Shown piece after piece: positions 35,653 to 45,242 of a stretch of 64,000 nucleotides of DNA; position 1 is the first letter of the stretch, and every line of letters starts with the position of its first letter. The position numbers and the translations under genes are program-made. The notes beneath the pieces are model-generated. The model searched no databases and had not been told where the DNA came from. It saw only the letters and a program-made list of their open reading frames with translations. The stretch is taken from NCBI RefSeq assembly GCF_900188225.1, contig NZ_FZOC01000007.1, positions 62,001 to 126,000 on the forward strand. The letters run 5' to 3'. Source of the DNA: Humidesulfovibrio mexicanus (GTDB taxonomy: Bacteria > Desulfobacterota > Desulfovibrionia > Desulfovibrionales > Desulfovibrionaceae).

Positions 35653-38091
35653 ATGCCTTCTCCCCTGTTCTGCAAGATCCAGCGCAAATTCTTCCTCGGT
35701 CTGGCCGGGCTCTTCTTGATGTTGGGCGGGGTGCTGCTGTTTGCCCTGAACCAGCACCTGCGGGAAATGCTGCACATCGAGGCCGAAAGCCGCGCGGAAC
35801 TGGTGTTCGCGCATCAAGCCTCCTTGCAGCAGTATGTTCGCGAAACCCTGCGCCCCGCCGTGCGCGATGTCCTGCCAGACGACCAGTTTTTGCTGGAGGC
35901 CATGAGCACCTCCTTCGTCACCCGGCAGGTGTTCTCGGAACGCAACAGCCACCGCGACCAGTACCTCTACCGCCGCGTGGCCCTGGCGCCGCGCAACCCT
36001 GACGCACAGGCCAACGCGCTGGAACGCGGGCTCATCGACCACTTCAGGAACACTCCCACGCTCAAGACCTTTCGCGGCTACCGCGACATAGACGGCGCGG
36101 AACACTACGTGCTGGCGCGGCCCGTGCTGTTCGAGTCGGAATGCATGTACTGCCACGGCGACCCCAAGGACGCCCCGGCCGTGCTCCTGAAACGCTACGG
36201 CCCGGTGCGCGGCTTCGGGCGCAAGGCTGGCGAACTGGCCGGCCTGGACCTGGTGGCCATGCCCGTGGACAGCGCGGTCAAGCACATCGAGCAGTCCATC
36301 ACCATGTTCGGCACCTCGTTCTTCGCCGCGGCGATGGGCATGTTCCTCATCATCCTGGCCTTCTTCAACCGCCTGGTGGTGACCAACCTGCGCCGCCTCA
36401 CGACCATTTTCCGCGAGACCTTCGACAGCCCCGGCGACCAGCACATTGTCGCCAGGCTGGAGGGCGGCGACGAAATCGAGTCACTGCTCAAGGCCTTTGG
36501 CGAATTCGCCACGCACCTGCGCCAGGCGCGCAGCCAGCTGGAAGACTACGCCGCAAACCTGGAGGGCATGGTGCAGTCGCGCACGGCGGCCTTGAGCCAG
36601 GAGGCCGCCGAGCACCAGACCGACGTGCGCCTGTTCGTGGAGCTTTTGGGCGACCTGAACCACTGCCAAACCCACAACGAACTGCTGGAAAGGGCCCTGC
36701 CCAGGCTTGCCGAGCGCTTCAAGGCCGCGCGGGCGGCTTACCTGTGCGCGTCCTTCGGGCGCAGCCGCAACGAGTGGCCGCCGGGCAGCGGCGGGCTGGA
36801 CCAGCTCCCACCGGACTGGCAGGAGCTTTCGCGCTCCGGCCGGGTGCGCATGGAGGCCGACCGCGTCTTCGTGCCCGTGGCCTCGGCCGAACTCTCGCGC
36901 GGGCTTTTGGGCCTGTTCTGGAACGGCCCAAGGCCGACGGACCTCTCCGAGGACGTGCTGCTGGCCCTGGGGCAGCAGGTGGCCATCGCCCTGGAGAACC
37001 TGGAGGCCATCAGCGCCTTGTTGAGCCAGAACCAGCTTCTGGAACACATTTTCGAGGGCATCGCCGATCCCTTGTTCCTGGTGGACGGCGGCGGCGGCGT
37101 GGCGCTGGCCAACTCCTCTGCCAGGGCCATGCACGGCGGTCTGCGGCCCGGAATGCCGCTCCAGGACTGGTTCGCGGCCTTCCAGACCCCGGAGGAGCAG
37201 GTGCGGGCCGTTGGCGCGGCGCTCGCGGCGGCCGCTCCCTCCGGGCTGGAGATAGAGCTCCCCGGACCGCGCTACCTGGCCGTGGACGTGTACCCCACGC
37301 TCGGCCAGGCCGGGCTGGACCGGGCGGTGGTGCTGGTACGCGAAACCACCGCCGAAAAGCGCATGATGGCGCAGATGCAGCAAAGCGAGAAGCTGGCCGC
37401 GGTGGGGCAGCTGGCCGCGGGCCTGGCCCACGAGATCAACAACCCCCTGGGCGTCATCAGCTGCTATGCCCAGCTGTTGCAGAAAAGCCAGCAGGACGAG
37501 CAGGCCAAGGCCGACCTTGAGGTCATCGTGCGGCACACGCGCAAGGCCAAGGAGGTGCTGCAGGGGCTTTTGGGCCTGGCCAGGGTGGACAAGGACCACT
37601 GCGGCCCGAGCGACCTTGGCGCCGTTGCGCGCGACCTGGTCCAGGTGTTCCGGATGCAGCTCGGGACCTCTGGCGTGGCCCTGGAATGCGACCTGCCTGC
37701 GGACCTGCCCCCGGTGAAGGCCGGGGTCTCCGCCCTGGAGCATGTGTTGACCAACCTGCTGGTGAACGCCTTCGACGCCGTGCCCCAGGACACGGGGCGC
37801 ATCCGTGTGAGCGCCGCCGCCTCCCCGGACCGGGAGAGCGTCGTCCTGCGCGTGGAGGACAACGGCCCGGGGGTGCCGCCGGAACTTGTAGGCAAAATTT
37901 TCGATCCCTTCTTTACCACCAAGGATGTCGACAAAGGCACGGGCCTTGGCCTCACCGTGGTCCACGAGACCATGCGCGAGCTGCGCGGCTCGGTGGAAGT
38001 GCAGGGCGGCCCAGGCGCGGCCTTTGTCCTGACCTTCCCCGCCGCAGCCCAACCTTTCCAACAGCCCCAACACGGAGTTGAACATGCGTGA
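35653..38091 (+). CDS. Haem-c-type (DUF3365/Tll0287-like) sensor histidine kinase
   Basis: 812 aa. TM1 (about 13-33), a periplasmic Tll0287-like domain with a haem c site C164-M-Y-C167-H168, TM2 (about 218-242), HAMP, a coiled coil, a GAF-like domain (about 330-455), PAS (about 460-570), HisKA with GLAHEINNPLGV (His near 594) and HATPase (about 690-800; DNGPGVP, GTGLGL). The bound haem would make it a redox or gas sensor facing the periplasm. It lies inside the transport operon controlled by the divergent sigma-54 regulator, its likely partner. Confidence 0.9.
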   Translation: MPSPLFCKIQRKFFLGLAGLFLMLGGVLLFALNQHLREMLHIEAESRAELVFAHQASLQQYVRETLRPAVRDVLPDDQFLLEAMSTSFVTRQVFSERNSHRDQYLYRRVALAPRNPDAQANALERGLIDHFRNTPTLKTFRGYRDIDGAEHYVLARPVLFESECMYCHGDPKDAPAVLLKRYGPVRGFGRKAGELAGLDLVAMPVDSAVKHIEQSITMFGTSFFAAAMGMFLIILAFFNRLVVTNLRRLTTIFRETFDSPGDQHIVARLEGGDEIESLLKAFGEFATHLRQARSQLEDYAANLEGMVQSRTAALSQEAAEHQTDVRLFVELLGDLNHCQTHNELLERALPRLAERFKAARAAYLCASFGRSRNEWPPGSGGLDQLPPDWQELSRSGRVRMEADRVFVPVASAELSRGLLGLFWNGPRPTDLSEDVLLALGQQVAIALENLEAISALLSQNQLLEHIFEGIADPLFLVDGGGGVALANSSARAMHGGLRPGMPLQDWFAAFQTPEEQVRAVGAALAAAAPSGLEIELPGPRYLAVDVYPTLGQAGLDRAVVLVRETTAEKRMMAQMQQSEKLAAVGQLAAGLAHEINNPLGVISCYAQLLQKSQQDEQAKADLEVIVRHTRKAKEVLQGLLGLARVDKDHCGPSDLGAVARDLVQVFRMQLGTSGVALECDLPADLPPVKAGVSALEHVLTNLLVNAFDAVPQDTGRIRVSAAASPDRESVVLRVEDNGPGVPPELVGKIFDPFFTTKDVDKGTGLGLTVVHETMRELRGSVEVQGGPGAAFVLTFPAAAQPFQQPQHGVEHA

Positions 38092-39529
38092 CCATTTGCA
38101 ATTGACCGTCGGAGCAACCCTCATGACCCTGGCGCTCCTGCTGCTCGCCTTCGCGCCCCAGGCCCTGGCCTCGGGCGGCGACCTGCACCATCAGGCCGAG
38201 GAAATCGGCCGGTTGCTGGACTGGACCTGGGCCATCCCCTTCGCCGGAATGCTCCTGTCCATCGCGGTGTTTCCCCTGCTCGCGCCGGGCTTCTGGTCGC
38301 AGCACTTCGGCAAGGTGGCGGCGGCCTGGGCGCTGGCCTACCTCATTCCCTTCGTGGCCGTCCACGGGTGGGAGCTGGGCCTCTACCAAGTGGTCCACAC
38401 AGCCCTGACCGAGTATGTGCCCTTCATCATCCTGCTCTTGACCCTGTTCACCATCACCGGCGGGGTGCACCTCTCCGGCACCCTGGTGGGCGCGCCCCTG
38501 GTGAACACGGGCATCCTGCTCATCGGGACGCTCCTGGCAAGTTGGATGGGCACCACCGGCGCGGCCATGCTGCTCATCCGGCCGCTCATCCGGGCCAACG
38601 CCCACCGCAAATACCGCGCGCACACGGTTGTGTTCTTCATCTTCCTGGTGGCGAACATCGGCGGCTGCCTGACCCCCTTCGGCGACCCGCCGCTGTTCCT
38701 GGGCTTCCTCAAGGGGGTGCGCTTCTTCTGGACCACCCAGCACCTGCTGCTGCCCCTGCTGTTCATGGCCGCCATCCTGCTCAGCCTGTACTTCCTGTTG
38801 GACAGCGCCCTGTTCCGCCGCGAGGGCAGCCCCAAGCCGCCCAAGGCCAAGAAGGCCAAGCTCAAGCTCGAAGGCACGGCCAACCTGTTGCTGCTGGCCG
38901 CCGTGGTGGTCTGTGTGCTGGCCAGCGGCGTGTGGCATCCGGACATGGGCTTCGAGGTCTTCCATGTGCACATCGAACTGCAGAACCTGTTGCGCGACCT
39001 GGCCCTGCTGGGGCTTACCGGGGCAAGCCTCATGATCACCAGCGCAGAGCTGCGGCACAAGAACTCCTTTGAATGGGAACCCATGGAGGAGGTGGCCAAG
39101 ATCTTCGCGGGCATTTTCGTGTCCATGATCCCGGCCATCGCCATCCTGCGCGCGGGCACGGAGGGCGCCCTGGCCGGCCTGGTGGGGCTGGCGGCCCCCG
39201 GAGGCGTGCACGATCCGGCCATGTTCTTCTGGCTTACGGGCATCCTCTCCAGCCTGCTGGACAACGCCCCCACCTACCTGGTGTTCTTCAACGTGGCCGG
39301 AGGCGACGCCCAGGCCCTCATGGCCGAGGTGCAGACCCTCTTGGCCATTTCCGCGGGCGCGGTGTTCATGGGGGCCAACAGCTACATCGGCAACGCCCCG
39401 AACTTCATGGTCCGTTCCATAGCGGAGTCCAGCGGCGTCAAGATGCCGAGCTTTTTCGGCTACATGATTTGGTCGGTGGGGATTCTCGTGCCCTGCTTCG
39501 GCCTGCTGACGCTGCTCTTCTTCCGCTAG
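38084..39529 (+). CDS. NhaD/CitM-type (ArsB/NhaD superfamily) sodium:proton antiporter-like protein
   Basis: 481 aa with a signal-like first span (about 8-30) and about 11 further spans. NIGGCLTPFGDPPLFLGFL near 200-215 and SSLLDNAPTYLVFFN near 390-405 are the twin hairpin motifs of the ion transporter superfamily, with the MGANSYIGNAPNFMV ending typical of NhaD-like antiporters. It overlaps the kinase gene by 8 bp; ATG 38084 (GGAG 7 bases before) is chosen over the TTG two codons earlier. Two transporters in one operon suggest anion export coupled with sodium or proton movement. Confidence 0.85.
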   Translation: MRDHLQLTVGATLMTLALLLLAFAPQALASGGDLHHQAEEIGRLLDWTWAIPFAGMLLSIAVFPLLAPGFWSQHFGKVAAAWALAYLIPFVAVHGWELGLYQVVHTALTEYVPFIILLLTLFTITGGVHLSGTLVGAPLVNTGILLIGTLLASWMGTTGAAMLLIRPLIRANAHRKYRAHTVVFFIFLVANIGGCLTPFGDPPLFLGFLKGVRFFWTTQHLLLPLLFMAAILLSLYFLLDSALFRREGSPKPPKAKKAKLKLEGTANLLLLAAVVVCVLASGVWHPDMGFEVFHVHIELQNLLRDLALLGLTGASLMITSAELRHKNSFEWEPMEEVAKIFAGIFVSMIPAIAILRAGTEGALAGLVGLAAPGGVHDPAMFFWLTGILSSLLDNAPTYLVFFNVAGGDAQALMAEVQTLLAISAGAVFMGANSYIGNAPNFMVRSIAESSGVKMPSFFGYMIWSVGILVPCFGLLTLLFFR

Positions 39530-39571
39530 GTGGAAGCCGAAGGCGCCGGGCCACAACGGAAGGAGAGAGCC

Positions 39572-39823
39572 ATGCCGGAAAACAACGCACAGCACATGCC
39601 CGGATGGATGCGCATGGCGGAGCGCTTCGGTTTGGTGCGGGGGGGCCTGACGGTGTGGCTGGCCGGACTGGCCGGGCTTTCCCTGAACCTGGGCTTCCAC
39701 GCGCTGGCCGCAATCGCCCTGGCGGCGACCGGCTTCCTGCTGGCCGACACCCTGTGGTGGAAGCCCAGGCGGGATTCGGCCCGGGCCGCCAAAGCACAGA
39801 AGCGGCCGCAGGGACCGGCCTGA
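39572..39823 (+). CDS. Small two-span membrane protein (83 aa)
   Basis: ATG 39572 follows AAGGAGAG. One or two hydrophobic spans (GGLTVWLAGLAGLSLNLGF, ALAAIALAATGFLLADTLWW), then a basic tail KPRRDSARAAKAQKRP. No recognised family. It is 42 bp after the antiporter gene and ends the operon. Confidence 0.65.
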   Translation: MPENNAQHMPGWMRMAERFGLVRGGLTVWLAGLAGLSLNLGFHALAAIALAATGFLLADTLWWKPRRDSARAAKAQKRPQGPA

Positions 39824-39865
39824 CCCCATTGGGCGGCAGTCCTATGCGTCGAGGCGGCGAAGGCC

Positions 39866-39894
39866 GGGAGCGAGGGGCGCGCCGCCCCCCTCCC
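39866..39894. terminator. GC-rich imperfect hairpin between convergent genes
   Basis: GGGAG-cga-GGGGCG pairs with CGCCCC-c-CTCCC around a 3-nt loop. No T-tract. It separates the rightward operon from leftward serB. Confidence 0.4.
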
Positions 39895-39902
39895 GCGCCG
39901 CG

Positions 39903-41117
39903 CTAGCCCAGGGTTTCGCGCTCGCGAAAGCCGATGAGATAGAGGATGGCGTCCAGCCCGAGGGTGGAAATGCTCTGCCTGGCCCCGGCCTTGACCTTGG
40001 GCTTGGCGTGGAAGGCGATGCCCAGCCCGGCCAGCCCCAGCATGGGCAGATCGTTGGCGCCGTCGCCCACGGCGGCCACCTGCTGGAGGCTGATGCCTTC
40101 CTTCTCGGCCAGGCGGCGCAACAGTTCGGCCTTGCGCGCGCCGTCCACCACGGGCCCCACCACGCGGCCGGTGAGTCGGCCGTCCTGCACCTCCAGCTTG
40201 TTGGCGAAGACGTAGTCGATGCCGAGCAGTTCCTTGAGGCGCTCGCCGAAGTAGGTGAACCCGCCGGAGATGATGGCCACCTTGAAGCCCAGGCGCTTGA
40301 GGTTCACGATGAGGCGTTCGGCCCCTTCGGTAAGGGGCAGGCTCGCGGCCACATCCTCCAGCACGCGGGCGTCCAGGCCCTTCAAGAGGGCCAGCCGGCG
40401 GCGCAGGCTCTCCTTGAAATCGTATTCGCCGCGCATGGCCCCGGCGGTGATGGCCGACACCTCGTCACCCACCCCAAAGCGCTTGGCCAGTTCATCGATG
40501 ACTTCCACCTGGATGAGCGTGGAGTCCATGTCGAAGGCCACCAGCCTGCGGTTGCGGCGGAAGACGTTGTCCTCCTGCAGGGCCACGTCCACGCCCATTT
40601 CACTGCTCATGTCCATGAACTCGCGGCGGATGGCGGTCCAGTCGGCCGCGGCCCCGCGCACGGAGAACTCCACGCAGGCGGGCCTGGGCTCGGCGCCGTC
40701 CGTCAGGGACACGCGGCCCGACAGGCGGTTGATGATGTCGATGTTGAGCCCGTGGCGGGCAAGGGCGCCGGTAAGGCGCGAAATGTGCGCGGCCTCGAGC
40801 CGCCTGGCCAGCAAGGTGACGATATGCCTGGGACGGCCCTGCACGGTCACCCAGTTCTCGTAGCGTTCTAGTCCGATGGGCGTGAGCTTGAGCGCGACGC
40901 CCAGCTCATGGGCCTTGAACAGCAGGTCCTTGAGCACCGGCGCGGCCTGGCCTTCGTCCGGCAGGGCCACCAGCATCCCCAGGGTGAGATGGTCGTGGAT
41001 GACCACTTGGCCGATGTCCAGGATGTCCACCCCGCAGGACGCCAGAACGCCGGTCAAGGAGGAGGTGATGCCCGGACGGTCTTCGCCCGTGGCGTGGATG
41101 AGGATGATCTCTCGCAT
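39903..41117 (-). CDS. serB: Phosphoserine phosphatase with two N-terminal ACT domains
   Basis: 404 aa. Two ACT-like regulatory domains (about 3-80 and 93-175; ATGEDRPGITSSLTGVL) precede a HAD phosphatase: FDMDSTLIQVEVIDELA (nucleophile Asp near 192), ISGGFTYFGERL, and AVGDGANDLPMLG. It makes serine from phosphoserine; the ACT pair points to serine-type feedback. ATG 41117 is chosen because MREIILIH begins the ACT domain directly. It stands alone on the minus strand. Confidence 0.94.
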   Translation of the reverse strand: MREIILIHATGEDRPGITSSLTGVLASCGVDILDIGQVVIHDHLTLGMLVALPDEGQAAPVLKDLLFKAHELGVALKLTPIGLERYENWVTVQGRPRHIVTLLARRLEAAHISRLTGALARHGLNIDIINRLSGRVSLTDGAEPRPACVEFSVRGAAADWTAIRREFMDMSSEMGVDVALQEDNVFRRNRRLVAFDMDSTLIQVEVIDELAKRFGVGDEVSAITAGAMRGEYDFKESLRRRLALLKGLDARVLEDVAASLPLTEGAERLIVNLKRLGFKVAIISGGFTYFGERLKELLGIDYVFANKLEVQDGRLTGRVVGPVVDGARKAELLRRLAEKEGISLQQVAAVGDGANDLPMLGLAGLGIAFHAKPKVKAGARQSISTLGLDAILYLIGFRERETLG

Positions 41118-41260
41118 TATGGCGGCCCCCTGGCGCAGGAATGGGGCTGTCTTCGCACAAAAGCGGGCCTTTCTCAAGGCCGCGCGCAAGTTGCCGATTG
41201 ACAAGATTTTGCCAAAACGCTATCATTTTGGCCTTGCGTCACCCCAACCACGGAGGCCCC

Positions 41261-41512
41261 ATGCTGCCCTTTGCCGACATGCGCTGCTGCGATTGTGAAC
41301 ACTGGTCCGATGACGGCTGCGAAGAGGCCGCCGAAGCCCTCGTCCTGGAAGGCTGGCCCAGGGCGGACGTGCGGCCGGAGGAAGACGCGGACGCCTCGCG
41401 CTGTCCGGGGTTTGTCCCGGCGCGCGGCCTGCCCGAGGTGCTGGAGGAGGAACGGTCCGGCCGCGAAGCCTCGGCACGGGTCGCGGCCATTCGCGGCTTC
41501 ATGGGCTGGTGA
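41261..41512 (+). CDS. Small Cys-rich protein (83 aa), probable metal site
   Basis: ATG 41261 follows CGGAGG. Cysteines at 9, 10, 12, 20 and 48 (RCCDCEHW...GC...RCPGF) suggest a zinc or Fe-S site; the rest is acidic and helical. No family is recognised. It is 144 bp from serB, divergent, and runs towards the large kinase gene. Confidence 0.6.
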   Translation: MLPFADMRCCDCEHWSDDGCEEAAEALVLEGWPRADVRPEEDADASRCPGFVPARGLPEVLEEERSGREASARVAAIRGFMGW

Positions 41513-41530
41513 GGCAGTGCCTTCTTTTTG

Positions 41531-44500
41531 TCAACGGGCAACACTTGGGCAAAACCGTATGCGCACCACAACGCCCTCCGGGCCGCTCTCAAGGTCCAGC
41601 TGGCCGCCCAGTTGGTGGCGCACCAGCCCGAACATGAGCTTCAGCCCCAGACCGGAGGCGTGCTCCGGTTCCAGGCCCGCTGGCAGGCCGGGGCCGTGGT
41701 CCTTGAGTTCGATGCGCACGCGGCCGTCCGCTTCGCGGCAGGCGTCGAGCACGACGCGGCCCCGCGCCTCGCCCTGGCGGCCGTGCTTGAAGGCGTTGGC
41801 CAGGGCCTCGTTGAGCGCCAGGCCAAGGGGCACGGCCTGGTCCAGCCCCAGGCTCAGCCCCTCCAACTCCACCCTGGCCTCGAAGGACATGTCCCCGGAG
41901 TAGACCTCGCGCAGCTGGCGGACCAGGGCGCGCACGTAGCGCTCCAGGTCGATGCCCCGCCCCGCCCCGGCGCCCTCCGCCGCTCCGCTGTGCAACTGGG
42001 CGTGCACCAGGCTCATGGCCTGCACCTTGGCCCGCACCTCGCTCAGGCTCAGGCGGGCCTGGGGATCCTCCATCCGCCGCACGGCCATGTCCAGCAGCGA
42101 GGTGACCACCTGCAGGTTGTTCTTGACCCGATGCTGCACCTCGCGAAGCAGGGCGTCCTTTTCGCGCAGCGAGGCGCGGATGCGCTCGTCGTCGCGCCTG
42201 CCGCGCACGATGCGCCACATCCCGTCCATCAGCAGGGAGACCTGCAGCGTGTCGTCGGGCGTATAGGGCGCGGCCTTGCCCATGAGGGCCAGCACAGCCG
42301 CGGGCCTCTCGCCATCAAGGGCGGGCACCCCCAGAAAACGGTCCAGCCCCATGTATCCCTCTGGGCTGCCGTTGGCGGACATGGTGAAGTCGTTCAACAC
42401 CAGCGGCACCCCAGTGGCGTGCACCACGGCCCAGGGGGTGTGCGTCCCCGCGGGGAGCGGTCCCAAGGGGTCCGGAACGCCATGCCATGCCAGGGGCGTC
42501 AGCTGTTGGCCGTCCGCAGAGACAAAAAACAGCGCCCCGCCCCCGCTGGCCGTCAGCCGCAGGGCCTCCCGCAGGGCAAAGGCCGCCATTTCCGCCTCGC
42601 CCACGCCGTCAAGGCTTGTCAGCTCGTACAGCGCCTCGAAGCGCGCCTGGTTGCGGCGCAGCTCCGCCTCCATGCGCTTGCGCTCCGAGAGGTCCAGGGC
42701 GGTGCAGACCAGCCCCTCGTACCCGCCGCTCTCGTTCAAAATGGGGGAAGAGCTCACCTGCACGGGCAGCACGCCGCCATCCCGGCGCCTGAGGTCGTAG
42801 TCGCCGGTGCCGGAAAGCCCCAGGCGCCGCTCGCGCAGTCTGCTCAGCGCCCGCGGCAGCTCCGCGCTGTCGAGCACCTCCCAGGGCCGCATCGCGGCGA
42901 GTTCCTCCGCCCCGTAGCCAAGCATCTTCGTCAGGTATTCGTTCACAAAGATGGTCCGGTTCTCGCGATCCACGGCCCACACGCCCTCGTGCATGGATTC
43001 CAGCAGCTTGCGCGACGTGCGCTCGCTCTTGCGCAGGGCCTCCTCGGCCAGTATGCGCGCCACGGCAAGGGAAAGCAGCGCCGCGACCCGCTCCAGCAGC
43101 AAAGCCGCGCGGGGCCGCTGCTCCGCCTCCAAGTCCAGGGCCACCAGCCGCCCAAGCTCCTCGCCCGCGTGCAGCACGGGCACGCTCACCGCGTTGTCCT
43201 GGGCCAGTTCGCGGCAGGGGCTTCCGGACGGGCTTAAGTAGCGGCCGGTCTCCGGGTCGCGGCGTTGCGCCAGCACCTGCCCCGCGCCGGTGATGTCCTC
43301 GGCGCAGGCCGAGGCGAGCACCTGGACCTGGGCGAGGTCCGCGCATTCCAACAGCAAGAGCGACAATCGCCCCAAGGCCGCCTCCACGCGCTCCATGCGC
43401 CTGCGCGGCCGTATGTCGCGCGCGGTGCCGCAATAGCCGGTGATGCGCCCCGACGCATCGCGCAGGCACCGGGCCAGCGCCTCGACCGGGACGGCCCGGC
43501 CGCCAACGTGGATCACCTCCAGGGTGAGCAGCTGGGGCTCGTCCTCCGGGGAGCCGGGCGCGGCCCTGCCCCATTGCTCGATGGTGCGGCCGATGGTCCC
43601 GATGGACTCCTTGCTGAGCACGCTGTCCAAGGGGCGCTGGAGCAGCGCGTCCACGCTCTCCCCGGCCAGAGCCTCGGCGGAGGGGCTCAGATAGGTCCAG
43701 CGCAGATGGGCGTCCAAGGCCCAGATGACATCGACCATGTTCTCCGCCAGCAGGGCGTACCTGCGGTTGGATTCGCGCAGGGCGTCCTCCAGGCGGCGGC
43801 GTTCGGTGTTGTCGCACAGCACGGCCTGCAGCGCGGCGGGGCGGCCCTTGGCGTCGCGCAGGATGGAGCCGCGCTGCAGCACCCAGCGGCGGTTGCCCCA
43901 GGCGTCCAGCACCTCGAACTCGTACTCCGGGCGGATGACGCCCCGGGACATCTCCTCCAGCCAACGCGCCCGCTGCGGCCGCCATTCCGGCAGCACCGCG
44001 TCCAGCGCGCGCGAGGTCTCGGCGTAGAATTCCTCCGGCCGGTAGCCGAAAATGCGCGTCATGCCCGGACTGACGTATTCGTGCCGGTGGGTGCGCAAAT
44101 TGATGCGGACGATGACCTGATCGGTCCAGTTCTCGGCCAGGTCGCGAAAACGGGTCTCGCTTTCCCGCAGGGCGGCCTCGGCGCGCTTGCGGCTGGTCAC
44201 ATCGCGCAGAATGAACTGGGCCACCATGTCCTGGCCGGGGGCGCGCGGCCGGAGCACGCCGCTGAGATGGATCCAGCGCTGCCCGCCGTGCTTGTGGGCC
44301 AGCTCCAGTTCATAAAAGGGCTGAAGGGTTCCGGAACGGATCTCCGCAAACCAGCGTCGGGCCTTGTCGCGCCAATGCGGCGGCACGACGCGCCGCGCGA
44401 GGTCGGGATCGTCGTAGAACTCTTGCGGGGTGTAGCCGAGCATCCGCTCCATGCTGGGGCTCACGTATTCGTGCCGCCCGGCGTCGAGGTTCACGGACAG

Positions 44501-45037
44501 GGCCACCTGGTCCGGCCACAGTTCGATGAGCTGGCGGAAATGCTCCTTGCTTTCGCGCAGCTCCGTCTGGGCCTGGCGCAGCTCCGTTATGTCCGTCGCC
44601 ACGCCCTGCAAAAGCCAGGCGGCGCCGTCCGGCGTGGCGCCGCGAATCTGCCGCTGGCGCACCCAACGCAGGCTGCCGTCAGGCCCGATGACCTGGAACT
44701 CGTACGCCTCGGCCACTTGTCCCCGGTCGATCTCGGCAAGCCAGACGGCCATCTGCTCGCGCCAGGCCGGGGCCACGCAACGCAGAAAGGTGCCCGCATC
44801 GCGGTAGAACGCCTCCGGAGAAAACCCGCACAGGGCCTCCACCGAGGGGCTGATGTACTCGTAGCGGGCCCCGGGCAGGCGAACCGAGAAGTACACGTCG
44901 CTGGAATTTTCGGCCAGCATCCTAAGCCTGGCGTCGCGCCGGGTGAACGTACGGGCGCGGGGCTTGCACAGTCTGCGGCGCTGATGTATAGACCCCTTCG
45001 ACATGGCTGCAGGCTGCTGTTTGGCGGTGAGGCGCAT
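41531..45037 (-). CDS. Large soluble multi-PAS/GAF histidine kinase, HisKA_2 type
   Basis: 1168 aa without transmembrane spans. Four PAS/PAC units (about 40-155, 165-290, 300-420, 425-545), a GAF (about 550-700), a fifth PAS (about 705-825), a second GAF (about 835-960), then HisKA_2 with [13 protein letters not shown] (His near 977) and HATPase ending at the C-terminus. The repeated YEYVSPS/YISPS motifs mark the PAS copies as related by duplication. It is a cytoplasmic integrator of several signals; no receiver gene is adjacent. Start is uncertain: 45037 or 45004; neither has a clear ribosome site. Confidence 0.88.
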   Translation of the reverse strand: MRLTAKQQPAAMSKGSIHQRRRLCKPRARTFTRRDARLRMLAENSSDVYFSVRLPGARYEYISPSVEALCGFSPEAFYRDAGTFLRCVAPAWREQMAVWLAEIDRGQVAEAYEFQVIGPDGSLRWVRQRQIRGATPDGAAWLLQGVATDITELRQAQTELRESKEHFRQLIELWPDQVALSVNLDAGRHEYVSPSMERMLGYTPQEFYDDPDLARRVVPPHWRDKARRWFAEIRSGTLQPFYELELAHKHGGQRWIHLSGVLRPRAPGQDMVAQFILRDVTSRKRAEAALRESETRFRDLAENWTDQVIVRINLRTHRHEYVSPGMTRIFGYRPEEFYAETSRALDAVLPEWRPQRARWLEEMSRGVIRPEYEFEVLDAWGNRRWVLQRGSILRDAKGRPAALQAVLCDNTERRRLEDALRESNRRYALLAENMVDVIWALDAHLRWTYLSPSAEALAGESVDALLQRPLDSVLSKESIGTIGRTIEQWGRAAPGSPEDEPQLLTLEVIHVGGRAVPVEALARCLRDASGRITGYCGTARDIRPRRRMERVEAALGRLSLLLLECADLAQVQVLASACAEDITGAGQVLAQRRDPETGRYLSPSGSPCRELAQDNAVSVPVLHAGEELGRLVALDLEAEQRPRAALLLERVAALLSLAVARILAEEALRKSERTSRKLLESMHEGVWAVDRENRTIFVNEYLTKMLGYGAEELAAMRPWEVLDSAELPRALSRLRERRLGLSGTGDYDLRRRDGGVLPVQVSSSPILNESGGYEGLVCTALDLSERKRMEAELRRNQARFEALYELTSLDGVGEAEMAAFALREALRLTASGGGALFFVSADGQQLTPLAWHGVPDPLGPLPAGTHTPWAVVHATGVPLVLNDFTMSANGSPEGYMGLDRFLGVPALDGERPAAVLALMGKAAPYTPDDTLQVSLLMDGMWRIVRGRRDDERIRASLREKDALLREVQHRVKNNLQVVTSLLDMAVRRMEDPQARLSLSEVRAKVQAMSLVHAQLHSGAAEGAGAGRGIDLERYVRALVRQLREVYSGDMSFEARVELEGLSLGLDQAVPLGLALNEALANAFKHGRQGEARGRVVLDACREADGRVRIELKDHGPGLPAGLEPEHASGLGLKLMFGLVRHQLGGQLDLESGPEGVVVRIRFCPSVAR

Positions 45038-45151
45038 GTCCACTGGGTAGCGCACTTCGGTCCATTTTGCACCTCCGCAAAAAAAGCGGTGAGCGAGGGC
45101 CGAAAGGTGTTGACACGGCAAAAGGCCGCGGATAAAAGGGCCTTCCCTCGG

Positions 45152-45227
45152 GGGCCGTTAACTCAGTTGGTAGAGTATATCACTTTTAATGATAGAGTCG
45201 AAGGTTCGAGTCCTTCACGGCCCACCA
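45152..45227 (+). tRNA. tRNA-Lys (UUU)
   Basis: 76 nt with CCA encoded. Acceptor GGGCCGT/ACGGCCC, D arm ACTC-AGTTGGTA-GAGT, anticodon stem TATCA/TGATA with loop CTTTTAA (anticodon TTT), T arm with GGTTCGAGTCC. Confidence 0.97.
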
Positions 45228-45242
45228 AAGGCTCTTTTCCAC

